Assembly (NCBI GenBank): GCA_947588805.1
Contig: CANPYR010000026.1
Location: 1 to 34,349 of the forward strand
Length of the DNA stretch: 34,349 nt
Reading direction: 5' to 3'
Origin: an uncultured Clostridia bacterium
Lineage (GTDB): Bacteria > Bacillota > Clostridia > Oscillospirales > Ruminococcaceae
Shown here: in pieces, positions 25,538 through 33,080 of the stretch
Numbering within the stretch: position 1 is the stretch's first letter
Layout of the letters: every line of letters starts with the position of its first letter
Notes under the pieces: generated by a model
Databases searched by the model: none
Told to the model about the DNA's origin: nothing
The model's input: the letters and a program-made list of their open reading frames with translations, nothing else
Made by a program: the position numbers and the translations under genes

Positions 25538-25622
25538 GCGGCGGCGAGATTCGCTATTTTCCTGCAGAAACTCTACAAACTGCTCCCCACCCACCCGCCC
25601 GGCCCGCGAATATCGCCGCCGC
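25538..25622. repeat. 85-bp inverted-repeat element, copy 3
   Basis: Left end GCGGCGGCGAGATTCGC (25538-25554), right end GCGAATATCGCCGCCGC (25606-25622). The interior has the same C-rich stretch as copy 1, with CCCGGCCCGCGAAT at its end. The spacer between copies 2 and 3 (25443-25537) holds no supportable gene. Confidence 0.75.
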
Positions 25623-25698
25623 CCGAGGGATTTTGCTTCTGACTTTATTATTCTACAGTCATAAAGCTTATCAAACTGAACCTATAGTCTTCTGCCCC

Positions 25699-25950
25699 TA
25701 TTTTTACTTTTATCGTACACTCGGGATGGTCAGGTTTTGACAGCATTGGCTGTCAAAAGGGGAGACGGCCTGCGGCGTCTCCCCTAACCCCTCTTTGGCG
25801 ATACGCTTCGCTTATTGTACATACGCTTCGCTTATTCTTGTGCATACGCTTTGCTTATAGAGATTTCGCGCCTGCGGGCGCGACCAGGTGACTCTGTCCC
25901 CTGGACCCCTGCGGCCTTTTGAGGAAAGGCCGGCGAAACCTTTTTAATTC
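25699..25950. repeat. Composite repeat G, second copy, split by a 132-bp insertion
   Basis: 25699-25775 matches 21728-21802 (same TTTTGACAGC/GCTGTCAAAA hairpin). 25908-25950 matches 21796-21838. Between them are 132 extra bases (25776-25907), and CCTGCGG, single in copy 1, is present on both sides (25769-25775, 25908-25914). This is the mark of an insertion with a 7-bp target duplication. Confidence 0.6.
25801..25857. repeat. Three tandem copies of a 15-bp motif inside the insertion
   Basis: ATACGCTTCGCTTAT, ATACGCTTCGCTTAT and ATACGCTTTGCTTAT start at 25801, 25821 and 25844, spaced by short variable linkers. They are followed by the hairpins CGCGC-CTGCG-GGCGCG and CCAGG/CCTGG (to about 25904). 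Confidence 0.65.
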
Positions 25951-25976
25951 CTCTCTCCCCCTACGCTTCATGCAGG

Positions 25977-26825
25977 CTATCCCCTATCCGAGCTTAAATC
26001 CTTCTTCCTCTCACGCTCGATCTCCGCTGTCGCCCAAACCGTTACCCCAGCGCAGGTCAATACGTACAAAATCACAAACGCCGCGCCCGAAACTTCCTTC
26101 ACCCATCCCGGAAGCTTTGAATAATAACTCTCATGATAAACAGTTTTATACCTGATAACATTTGACGAACTGTCCTTCCCGGCTACGTCCGCCGCGTCGT
26201 CCCCTTGGGGATCGTAAATCGTCGTCGCGGGCTCATTCGGTCTCTCGGTCAGCTGAACCGTCTCGGAATAGCCCCATATAAGTCTGCTGCCTGTCAGAGG
26301 AAGAGGGAACGCCAAAACCATGTGCGCGACGGCGGCGTTATATATCAGGCTGAAGACCAAAAGCGCTATCGCCCAAACGTTTGCCCTTGCAAATTCAAAC
26401 GCGTTGCGCTTCTGATCTCTTTTCGGGATCTTCACCATGCCGAGCTCAAATGCCGTTATCCCGATCACTACGAACACAAACGCCGCAAGAGCGCTCACAA
26501 GTCCCGACTCTGCGGATGTCACCGAGATGAATATCCCGATGGCAACGCCTAAAAATATCAGCGCAGTGGCGACGATATCATAGGGCTTTGCGGGGCGCTT
26601 TTTTCCCACCGGGAGCTCCTCGAGCGGTTCTATGCCTTTTAGGAGGTAGTCGGTCGTGACTCCGAAGATTTCGCTCAGCGCCATTATTTTCTCTATTTCC
26701 GGCATCGACTGTTCGCTCTCCCACTTAGAGACCGCCTGGCGCGATACCCCGCATCTTTCTGCTAATTCCTCTTGGGACATATCTCGCGATCTTCTCAGCA
26801 TTGAAATTCTGTCACCTATTGTCAT
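25977..26825 (-). CDS. Membrane-anchored XRE family transcriptional regulator
   Basis: 282 residues. The N-terminal helix-turn-helix of the XRE/Cro type is clear at about residues 5-62: 'SQEELAERCGVSRQAVSKWE' contains the recognition helix. A Pro/Lys linker follows (about 70-80). The rest has about four hydrophobic segments (near 84-104, 109-129, 148-170 and 246-268) with a polar loop before the last. Such proteins combine a cytoplasmic DNA-binding domain with a membrane part, perhaps sensing envelope state or regulating a nearby transporter, but no partner gene is adjacent. GAAAGGAC is a reasonable ribosome binding site. Confidence 0.85.
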   Translation of the reverse strand: MTIGDRISMLRRSRDMSQEELAERCGVSRQAVSKWESEQSMPEIEKIMALSEIFGVTTDYLLKGIEPLEELPVGKKRPAKPYDIVATALIFLGVAIGIFISVTSAESGLVSALAAFVFVVIGITAFELGMVKIPKRDQKRNAFEFARANVWAIALLVFSLIYNAAVAHMVLAFPLPLTGSRLIWGYSETVQLTERPNEPATTIYDPQGDDAADVAGKDSSSNVIRYKTVYHESYYSKLPGWVKEVSGAAFVILYVLTCAGVTVWATAEIERERKKDLSSDRG

Positions 26826-27317
26826 TTTGATCTGTCCTTTCTTTTTTCAAATTGTATAAACTCTTTTAAAAAATACTGATTGTGCATCTCCTTTCGGGAT
26901 AGAATACGGCCGCGGAAGCTGCTGCGGGGGGATAGAAAATCAGGACCCCGGCGAAAGCTTCTGAGAATATTATACACGGTTGCACGGTTGCAATCTACCA
27001 ACCGAGCGATTTTTTACGTCAACTCGGGGTTGCAATTTAGGTTTATTTTTAAAATGCGCAGGGATTTTGGGGATGGAGGTATAAAAATATCCGCGATAAC
27101 CTCGGGGGTTGTGCGGATGGAGTGGGGCGGCGGGATGAGCGGGAGAGGGCGGGAAAACATTGCCGGTTTTGTTCCCGTTCGACCGCCCTCGGCAAGCAGT
27201 ATCGCTTCGGTTGTCTCACGGACAAAACTCGGCAAGTTCGGTGGGCGCAGTATATAATGATTCCGCAGTAAGACAGCGAATCCCGCCGCCGCTTGCACGC
27301 CCTTTTTTCATGATAAA
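26826..27317. other. Gene-free stretch upstream of the XRE gene
   Basis: No supportable gene on either strand. The start of the XRE transcript presumably lies here, but no good -35/-10 pair was found. The tandem CACGGTTGCACGGTTGCAA (26975-26993) and CGGTTG (26985-26990)/CAACCG (26999-27004) followed by ATTTTTT could be a weak plus-strand terminator. The rest is featureless to me. Confidence 0.35.
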
Positions 27318-27410
27318 ATGAAAGATAGAAGCAGGGAGCCACAGCTACGCATACCCAAGCTTTCCAATCATACAAAATAACAAGCCGAAGCAGAAAGCTA
27401 TAGTTTCAGA
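27318..27410. repeat. Dispersed repeat copies (GATAGAAGCAG family)
   Basis: ATGAAAGATAGAAGCAG (27318-27334) is identical to the reverse complement of 21522-21538. About 60 bases on, a CGAAGCAGAAAGCTATAG version resembles the repeat at 25187-25203. No gene. Confidence 0.5.
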
Positions 27411-27620
27411 TAGCACAGCTTTATCTCTGCGCATTAGTAAATTCATCAGCAGGGACTTGCGATTATATCGCGCAAGCTATTGCCCCGCCGGTAACTTTAT
27501 AGAGCCGCAAGACCGTATGCCGTACTGCCCTGCGCAGAATCCTCGGCGCGATAAAACCGCAAGCGCAGCTTTCGCCCCTAAAGACCTTTTATTTAGTCTT
27601 TCCTTTCCTGCCCCCGCCCC

Positions 27621-27709
27621 GGGCGCAGCCCGGCGCGCTGACGCGCGCGACTCGCCGTCCTTCGTCCGGCGAGTCCGGCCGGCCAGACGGCCGTCCGCGG
27701 GCTGCGCCC
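27621..27709. repeat. GC-rich cloverleaf-like palindrome downstream of prfC
   Basis: An outer perfect 11-bp stem, GGGCGCAGCCC (27621-27631)/GGGCTGCGCCC (27699-27709), encloses three hairpins in a row: GCGCGC (27633-27638)/GCGCGC (27643-27648), GACTCGCCG (27649-27657)/CGGCGAGTC (27667-27675), and CGGCCG (27676-27681)/CGGCCG (27688-27693). Nearby, AAAGAC/GTCTTT around 27579-27602 gives a further hairpin. It lies 47 bases past the prfC stop codon and is far more GC-rich than its surroundings. Confidence 0.7.
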
Positions 27710-27755
27710 TCCCTCGCTGCATACCCCGTCCCAACTTAACTTCCCCTCAAATAAC

Positions 27756-29345
27756 TTAATCTTTATTAAACTCTCTGAGTCTCAGTCCCTCGTTCTTCTC
27801 AAGCGCCCACCTTATATTCCACTCGCTCGTAAAGAGCAGCAAATAATTTTCGCGGAAATCCTTTACTATCTTCGTATCCGAGCTGAGATTCAACGTCTTC
27901 GGATCAAGTCCCTCATTGTCTATCCATCTTATATACTGATACGGCAGGCCCTCGTTTATTATCTCTACGTTGTATTCCGTGAGCATCCTGTGCTCAAAAA
28001 CGTCGAACTGCAGCATCCCGACCACCCCTACGATTACCTCCTCCATTCCGGAATCGGGCTCGCGGAAGATCTGTATCGCGCCCTCCTGCGCTATCTGAGT
28101 CGCGCCTTTTACAAACTGTTTTCGCTTCATCGTATCTTTGTGACGAATCCTTGCAAAGTGCTCGGGAGCGAAGGTCGGGATCCCTTCAAATTTTATATTT
28201 TTCCCGGGAGAGCATACCGTATCTCCGATCGAAAATACCCCGGGATCGAAAACGCCGATTATGTCCCCCGCGTACGCTTCCTCGATAACCTCTCGGCTGT
28301 CGGCCATCATCTGCTGGGGCTGGGAAAGTCTCATCTTCTTCCCGTCGCCCTGGACGTGGATCACCTCCATGTCCCGAGTGAATTTTCCGGAGCATATCCT
28401 CATAAACGTCAGCCTGTCGCGGTGAGCTTTGTTCATATTCGCCTGGATCTTAAAGACAAAAGCCGAAAACGCCGGGTCCGTAGGTTCTACGATTCCTCCG
28501 TCGCATTCCCTCGGGAGCGGCGAAGGACTCATCTTCAAAAAGCTCTTCAAAAACGGCTCGACGCCGAAGTTATTAAGCGCGGAGCCGAAGAACACGGGCG
28601 AAAGCTTTCCTGCTCTCACTCTTGCCATGTCAAGATCGTCGCCCGCGCCCTCTAAAAGCTCGACGTCGTCTTTGAGCCTAAGACGAAGGCTCTCGCCGAT
28701 CAGAGAATTAAGCTTAGGATCGTTTATATCCGCTTCTATCGCTTCCGCAGCGTGCATACCGTCGCCGCGTTCGTAGCTCAGAATGCGCTTGGTTTCCCTG
28801 TCGTATACGCCCTTGAAATCCACGCCGTCGCCTATCGGGAAATTCATGGGATAGGTTGAGATCCCGAGCTCGTCCTCTATCTCCGAAAGAAGGTCGAAGG
28901 GATTTTTCGCGTCGCGGTCCATCTTATTGATAAAAGTAAAGATCGGGATCCCGCGCATAACGCACACTTTAAAAAGCTTCCTGGTCTGGTTCTCAACGCC
29001 CTTGGCCGCGTCGATGACCATGACCGCCGAGTCCACCGCCATAAGCGTGCGGTAGGTATCCTCGGAGAAGTCCTGGTGCCCCGGGGTATCGAGAATATTT
29101 ACGCAGCAGCCGTCGTACTCAAACTGCATGACCGAGCTTGTGACGGAAATGCCGCGCTGTTTTTCGATCTCCATCCAGTCCGAGACGGCGTGGCGGTCGG
29201 TTTTTTTGCCTTTGACGGAGCCCGCGAGCGCGATCGCCCCGCCGTAGAGAAGAAGCTTTTCCGTCAGCGTAGTTTTTCCCGCGTCAGGGTGAGAGATGAT
29301 CGCGAAGGTGCGCCGTCTTGAAATTTCGTTTATATAGTCTGCCAC
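27756..29345 (-). CDS. prfC: Peptide chain release factor 3
   Basis: 529 residues. RF3 is a translation GTPase that recycles RF1/RF2 from the ribosome after termination. G1 'SHPDAGKTT' is at residues 18-26, the switch 'EKQRGISVTSS' near 61-71, G3 'DTPGHQDF' at 86-93 and G4 'NKMD' at 140-143. The layout starts with the family's 'YINEISRRRTFAIISHPDAG'. A TTG start at 29354 is possible, but AGGAG abuts it with no spacer, while GTG at 29345 has nine bases and gives the family's usual N-terminus, so GTG is chosen. It has its own promoter and a GC-rich palindrome downstream. Confidence 0.95.
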   Translation of the reverse strand: MADYINEISRRRTFAIISHPDAGKTTLTEKLLLYGGAIALAGSVKGKKTDRHAVSDWMEIEKQRGISVTSSVMQFEYDGCCVNILDTPGHQDFSEDTYRTLMAVDSAVMVIDAAKGVENQTRKLFKVCVMRGIPIFTFINKMDRDAKNPFDLLSEIEDELGISTYPMNFPIGDGVDFKGVYDRETKRILSYERGDGMHAAEAIEADINDPKLNSLIGESLRLRLKDDVELLEGAGDDLDMARVRAGKLSPVFFGSALNNFGVEPFLKSFLKMSPSPLPRECDGGIVEPTDPAFSAFVFKIQANMNKAHRDRLTFMRICSGKFTRDMEVIHVQGDGKKMRLSQPQQMMADSREVIEEAYAGDIIGVFDPGVFSIGDTVCSPGKNIKFEGIPTFAPEHFARIRHKDTMKRKQFVKGATQIAQEGAIQIFREPDSGMEEVIVGVVGMLQFDVFEHRMLTEYNVEIINEGLPYQYIRWIDNEGLDPKTLNLSSDTKIVKDFRENYLLLFTSEWNIRWALEKNEGLRLREFNKD

Positions 29346-29417
29346 TGTTTTCAACTCCTGAAATTAAATTTGTGTGGGATAAACTTGATTTAAGCCCGCC
29401 GAGCGTGAGCTTTTAAT

Positions 29418-29446
29418 ACTATAGCATATTTTTTTGAAAAATGCAA
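29418..29446 (-). promoter_or_regulatory. Promoter of prfC
   Basis: On the minus strand, TTGCAT (29441-29446), 17 bases, then TATAGT (29418-29423), preceded by the TGC extension. It lies about 70 bases before the prfC start. The hexamers match those of the promoter at 19829-19857. Confidence 0.7.
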
Positions 29447-29504
29447 GGGCGAGAGAAGAAAGGGGACAATCAAATCAATTTTACCGCACGACTCTCAAAA
29501 TCGA

Positions 29505-30008
29505 CTAATTAAGCGCAAAAACTAAATCCTCGCCGTCAAGCTCGTCTGTTTTTGCGAATCCGAGGGACTGATAAAGCCTTTGCGCCTTTGCGTTGCTTGC
29601 TTCCGTAGAAAGCTTGATCGGCGTTTTTGGATCTGCGGCCCTAAGTATTTTTATCGCAAGCTTCGCGGCGGCTTTTCCGTAACCCATGCCTTGAAATTTT
29701 TGATCGATGAAATAGCTCCAATTAAATCCCGAATCGGAATCGCTCCATTTTCTGAAAACAATAAACCCGATCCGTTCTCCGTCGGTCTTGCAAATCACGC
29801 AAGGGACATTATTGTCCGGGACAAGATATGCCCTGCCTATAGAAAAACCTGCGGGATTGACAAACTCCTCCTGCTCGGGGAAAACGCGGCATTCTGCGAC
29901 CGCATACCAAAGGTCGTAGTCATCTTCGATTTTTCTCATGCTGACGGTTTCGGATATCCAAATATCCTTTGGAAGGTTATTTAATAAATCTAAAAGCGAC
30001 TTTTCCAT
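29505..30008 (-). CDS. GNAT family N-acetyltransferase
   Basis: 167 residues. GNAT enzymes move an acetyl group from acetyl-CoA to an amine. The acetyl-CoA loop is seen in 'KFQGMGYGKAAAKLAIK' (Q/RxxGxG/A form), after beta strand 'NWSYFIDQ'; the end has 'LSTEASNAKAQRLYQSLGF', the usual C-terminal motif. The pattern resembles spermidine/aminoglycoside-type small acetyltransferases, but the substrate is unknown. The ATG at 30008 is preferred to an upstream ATG at 30026 because GGAGG precedes it (close, four bases). It has its own promoter. Confidence 0.85.
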   Translation of the reverse strand: MEKSLLDLLNNLPKDIWISETVSMRKIEDDYDLWYAVAECRVFPEQEEFVNPAGFSIGRAYLVPDNNVPCVICKTDGERIGFIVFRKWSDSDSGFNWSYFIDQKFQGMGYGKAAAKLAIKILRAADPKTPIKLSTEASNAKAQRLYQSLGFAKTDELDGEDLVFALN

Positions 30009-30079
30009 AGCGCCTCCGTTTTTCATATTAAGAGTTCTGACTTACTGCTGATTGATAAGCAACTCGCCCAGTATTTCAT

Positions 30080-30107
30080 ATTATACCATCCAAACGCAGA
30101 AAATCAA
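30080..30107 (-). promoter_or_regulatory. Promoter of the GNAT gene
   Basis: On the minus strand TTGATT (30102-30107), 16 bases, then a perfect TATAAT (30080-30085), about 70 bases before the start codon. Confidence 0.6.
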
Positions 30108-30250
30108 CCTGCCGTTAAGACGGTTAATTTTTTTACAAAAGCTCCGTCCATATCAACCGCAACCCGGCCGTGCACAGAAAATTGTTAAAGATAGCCTAAT
30201 AAATCATACCCAATTTATGCAAAAACAGAATAAGAGAAAATATTTTAAAA

Positions 30251-30280
30251 ACCCGTCGGGATCTCGCCCGACGGGTTTTA
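30251..30280. terminator. Bidirectional intrinsic terminator between sigK and the GNAT gene
   Basis: ACCCGTCGGG (30251-30260) and CCCGACGGGT (30267-30276) form a perfect 10-bp stem with a 6-base loop. It is followed by TTTTA on the plus strand and by TTTTTAAAATATTTT on the minus strand, the better direction. It would end the sigK transcript. The surrounding 30108-30527 has no supportable gene. Confidence 0.8.
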
Positions 30281-30527
30281 ATGCGATGTTGAGAAGTTGT
30301 TTAAAAGCTGCAGCTTACGGCAAATTACCGTGGTACTTAAATATAAGAATTAAACTATACGCCATAAGAAAATCTTATAAAAAATATAATTCGCAGTTTT
30401 TCTGAAAATGCAGCGCCCATCTTGCCGATACCGTACCCGAGGGCGAAGCGTAAGAGAAAATAAGAGCTCAGCTCGATTCATAATCACCGCTCTTCTGCCG
30501 CTGCCCAGCTCATAATCCCCGTTCCCT

Positions 30528-30887
30528 TCACCTTCCACGAATCTCTGCCGAAAGCTTATCGATCGCGCGCTTTTCTATCCTCGAAACATAGCTTCTTGAG
30601 ATCCCCTCAAGGCTCGCGACCTCGCGCTGAGTGAGCGGAGGATTCCCGGCAAGACCGTAGCGGAGCGCGATGATCCTTCGCTCGCGGCGGTCAAGAAGCT
30701 CGCCGATCTTGCGGCGCAGAAGCTCTGAATTTATCCTGAGATCGACCTCGTCCGCAAGATTTCCCTCGGCCGGCAGGATGTCGATTAGCGTGAGCGCGTT
30801 GCCGTCCTTATCGACGTCGATCTGTTCCCCGAGCCTAACGTCCCCCGCCGTCTTCTTGAGCGCGCGGAAGTGCATTAGGATCTCATT
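30528..30887 (-). pseudogene. sigK: 3' portion of sigK (mother-cell sigma factor), 5' part separated by an element
   Basis: 119 codons with no proper start, joined at 30887 to a serine recombinase. The sequence begins NEILMHFRALKKT and continues DVDKDGNALTLIDIL, as in SigK region 3, and ends with region 4 'QREVASLEGISRSYVSRIEK', the helix-turn-helix that reads the -35. The match to SigK is better than to SigE. The missing 5' half (regions 1.2, 2) is not in this window. In several sporeformers sigK is rebuilt in the mother cell by excising an intervening 'skin' element; the cut lies in the same Asn-Glu-Ile codons here. So this is probably a split, functional gene rather than decay. Confidence 0.85.
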
Positions 30888-30890
30888 TGC
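30880..30890 (-). other. Probable attachment/crossover site of the sigK-interrupting element
   Basis: Reading the minus strand, the sequence AAATGAGATCC spans the join. It is the sigK codons AAT-GAG-ATC (Asn-Glu-Ile), and its AATGA also holds the recombinase stop TGA (30883-30885). From memory, the B. subtilis skin crossover core lies in the same short AATGA. The partner site should follow the 5' half of sigK, outside the window. Confidence 0.55.
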
Positions 30891-32601
30891 TATTTTCTCC
30901 CAGTGGCTCGGACAAGACCTCCTGCGCCTCGGGAAGCTCGACTTCGCCGTCACTGCCAAAGAGGAAGATGTGTGCGTTCTTGCCGTCCCAGACGATTTTT
31001 TTGATGACAGTGCGAATAGCAGCGCGCTTTTGCTCAACGCTGAAGCCGTCGATACCGCTGCTTATCCCCGAGAGAGTCCGCGCGATCAAATCGAACTCTA
31101 TGTCCGAAAGCTGATGCTGCTCGGTCATCGTCACAAGCTCGGAAAGCCGAGTTTTAAGGTTCTCACCGCTTTCATGAAGCTTGTTTATTTCGTCGGTGAT
31201 GTAGCTTTCCGCGGCGGTTCCCTCAGCCTTAATAATCGACGAAACAAGCGCGCGAATCTGCTTTTCGTTATCTTCAATCTGCTCTTTAATCCGCGAAATC
31301 TCGCCGTCCAAACCCTCGGCGGATTTCGTGATTTTCTTTTTCGACTGTAAAATCATCTCGGCGAGTTCGTCGCCGTTTTTGCCGAAGCCCTTCAGCACCT
31401 CTACGACCTTTTTATCGAGCATATTCCCGCTCGGATTGCTGATATTGCACACCCCGCCGCGGCTGCGCTCTTTGGTGTTGCAGAGATATGTATAAACCTG
31501 CTCGCCATCGGCATTTACGCGGTCGGTCAGCTTCGGGCGCATATAATCCCCGCACCTCCCGCAGCGCAAAATCCCCGACAAAAGCGCGACGTTGCTTCGG
31601 GACTTGCGATAGCTCTTTGACTTGTTTATTCCAAGAATTTTCTGGACTTTGATCCAATCCTCGCCCGAGATTATACCCTCGTGTTTGCCGACCGATACTA
31701 TCCATTCGTTCATCGGGCGCATCTGATTTGACTTTCCCGCCTTCTGTAAAGTGCGGTTATATGCCATAATTCCGTGTATGCCGTCAAAATCCTCGGCTGC
31801 CGCAAAAAGCTCAACGCCGTTCTCGCGAAGATAATTATAAGCCTCGCCGTCGGCAATCATATATACGGGGTTTGTCAGAATGTTTTTGATCGTAAACCGC
31901 GAAAAGCTCTTGCCCTGCTTGGTTCTGAATCCCCCGACGAGCAGAAATTCGTCGGTCTTTGTGAGCGACTCCGTTTCGGTAAATTTCGAGAAAATAAGCC
32001 TGACGAGCTCCGCTTCCCGAGGGATAATTTTGAGCTTGCAGGCTTTTCGGGTTTTTCCGTCAAGGGTGACGGTCGAGACGCTTTCGGATTCATACCCCGT
32101 GGGCGTTATCCCGCCGAGCCAGCGACCGGTTTTAGCGAGTTCGCTCATATTGTCGCGAATCCTCTCGGCAATCGTCTCGCGCTCAAGCTGTGAAAACACC
32201 GACGCGATATACATCATCGCCCGCCCCATCGGGGAAGAGGTGTCGAACTGCTCGCGAATCGAAATAAATTCGATTCCGCGCTCACCGAGGTCTTCGATAA
32301 GCTTCGCGAAGTCGCCGATGTTTCGGCTGATTCTGTCAAGACGGTAGACGACTATCGCCGCAAATTCCGTTTTCCGCGAGTCCGCCATCATCTTTTTGAA
32401 CTGCGGGCGTTCGAGGTTTCCGCCCGAAAATCCCTCGTCCTCGTAGACGAGCGCGGACGAAGCGAATTCCTCCCCGAAATGCGCAGCGATATACCCGCGG
32501 CAAAGCTCAATTTGGTTCTCGATGCTCTCGCCCTTGCCGGTGAATTTCGACTTGCGGGAGTAGATGACGTATTTTTTATCAGATATGGACGTCGGTTTCA
32601 T
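30883..32601 (-). CDS. Large serine recombinase, SpoIVCA/skin-type
   Basis: 572 residues. The N-terminal resolvase domain has the catalytic Ser18 in 'YVIYSRKSKFTGKGESIENQ' and the conserved 'YRLDRISRNIGDF' and 'GRAMMYIASVFSQLERETIA'. A recombinase domain follows ('GITPTGYES', 'FTIKNILTNPVYM'), then a zinc ribbon (CGRCGDYMRP with CNTKERSRGGVC, about residues 340-390) and a long coiled coil (about 400-480), the layout of the large serine integrases. These enzymes integrate and excise elements, with a directionality factor. Its stop codon lies in the sigK codons at the element edge. AAGGAGGAC precedes the ATG, and it has a promoter at 32635-32663. Confidence 0.92.
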   Translation of the reverse strand: MKPTSISDKKYVIYSRKSKFTGKGESIENQIELCRGYIAAHFGEEFASSALVYEDEGFSGGNLERPQFKKMMADSRKTEFAAIVVYRLDRISRNIGDFAKLIEDLGERGIEFISIREQFDTSSPMGRAMMYIASVFSQLERETIAERIRDNMSELAKTGRWLGGITPTGYESESVSTVTLDGKTRKACKLKIIPREAELVRLIFSKFTETESLTKTDEFLLVGGFRTKQGKSFSRFTIKNILTNPVYMIADGEAYNYLRENGVELFAAAEDFDGIHGIMAYNRTLQKAGKSNQMRPMNEWIVSVGKHEGIISGEDWIKVQKILGINKSKSYRKSRSNVALLSGILRCGRCGDYMRPKLTDRVNADGEQVYTYLCNTKERSRGGVCNISNPSGNMLDKKVVEVLKGFGKNGDELAEMILQSKKKITKSAEGLDGEISRIKEQIEDNEKQIRALVSSIIKAEGTAAESYITDEINKLHESGENLKTRLSELVTMTEQHQLSDIEFDLIARTLSGISSGIDGFSVEQKRAAIRTVIKKIVWDGKNAHIFLFGSDGEVELPEAQEVLSEPLGENSK

Positions 32602-32634
32602 GGAAATGTCCTCCTTGCTTTATGACTTTAAATC

Positions 32635-32663
32635 ATTATATTATAGCGGACAAGAAAAAGCAA
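32635..32663 (-). promoter_or_regulatory. Promoter of the recombinase gene
   Basis: On the minus strand TTGCTT (32658-32663), 17 bases, TATAAT (32635-32640). A second TATAAT overlaps at 32640-32645 but would have only 12 bases of spacer. It is a vegetative-type promoter, unlike the sigma-E-dependent spoIVCA of B. subtilis. Confidence 0.55.
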
Positions 32664-32739
32664 GTCGGAATTATATACAAATTTCTAAGCTTGCTTTTGG
32701 TATGAATATACAAAGCACAACATATCAGGTTTAAATCTG

Positions 32740-32768
32740 TTGCATTTTGAACACAAATGATATATAAT
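32740..32768 (+). promoter_or_regulatory. Promoter of the antitoxin-toxin pair
   Basis: TTGCAT (32740-32745), 17 bases, TATAAT (32763-32768), about 22 bases before the antitoxin ATG. It is divergent from the recombinase promoter. The antitoxin may bind here to repress its own operon, as RelB/DinJ proteins do, but no clear operator palindrome was seen. Confidence 0.6.
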
Positions 32769-32789
32769 TATGTCAAGGAGGTGCTTAAA

Positions 32790-33080
32790 ATGGCACAAGC
32801 TACATTTAGTGTAAGAATGGACGAATCCTTGAAAAGGCAATTCGACGCGCTCTGCGCAGACTTCGGAATGAACGCATCGACCGCGATAAACGTTTTTGCG
32901 CGCGCGGTTGTGAGAGAGCGGAAAATTCCGTTCGAGATTTCATCTTCCAAAGAAGAAAAAGCTCTGAACGCGGTAGAGCTGTTAAGGGAGCAGGCGAGAA
33001 AAAGCGGAGCAAGCGAAATGACCCTCGATGAAATCAATGAGGAGATTAGGCTTGCGAGAGAGGAAAGAAAGAGAAAATGA
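32790..33080 (+). CDS. RelB/DinJ family antitoxin
   Basis: 96 residues. The N-terminal ribbon-helix-helix DNA-binding fold is seen in 'ATFSVRMDESLKRQFDALCA' and 'DFGMNASTAINVFARAVVRE'; the C-terminal half is charged and helical, the part that usually wraps the toxin. The ATG at 32790 is chosen because AAGGAGGTG (32775-32783) precedes it; an in-frame ATG at 32757 has no such site and adds a non-family extension. The stop overlaps the toxin ATG (ATGA, 33077-33080), so the two are coupled. Confidence 0.88.
   Translation: MAQATFSVRMDESLKRQFDALCADFGMNASTAINVFARAVVRERKIPFEISSSKEEKALNAVELLREQARKSGASEMTLDEINEEIRLAREERKRK

Noticed and set aside
25471-25740. Plus-strand frame of 89 codons in the repeat region
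   Set aside because: It runs through the 85-bp repeat copy 3 and other repeats; composition and context are those of non-coding repeat DNA.
25801-25857. Possible CRISPR array
   Set aside because: Only three 15-bp units with linkers of 5-8 bases; far too short for repeats and spacers, and no cas genes.
27014-27298. Minus-strand frame of 94 codons between the XRE gene and prfC
   Set aside because: No ribosome binding site, high Pro/Arg content and no recognisable family; treated as chance.
30052-30405. Plus-strand frame of 117 codons across the terminator
   Set aside because: It reads through a perfect intrinsic terminator hairpin and the GNAT promoter, with no binding site or domain.
30888-31037. 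Extended start of the sigma factor frame inside the recombinase gene
   Set aside because: The first 50 codons of this frame are a shadow of the recombinase 3' end (Ser/Arg-rich, no sigma similarity). SigK similarity starts only at Asn-Glu-Ile.
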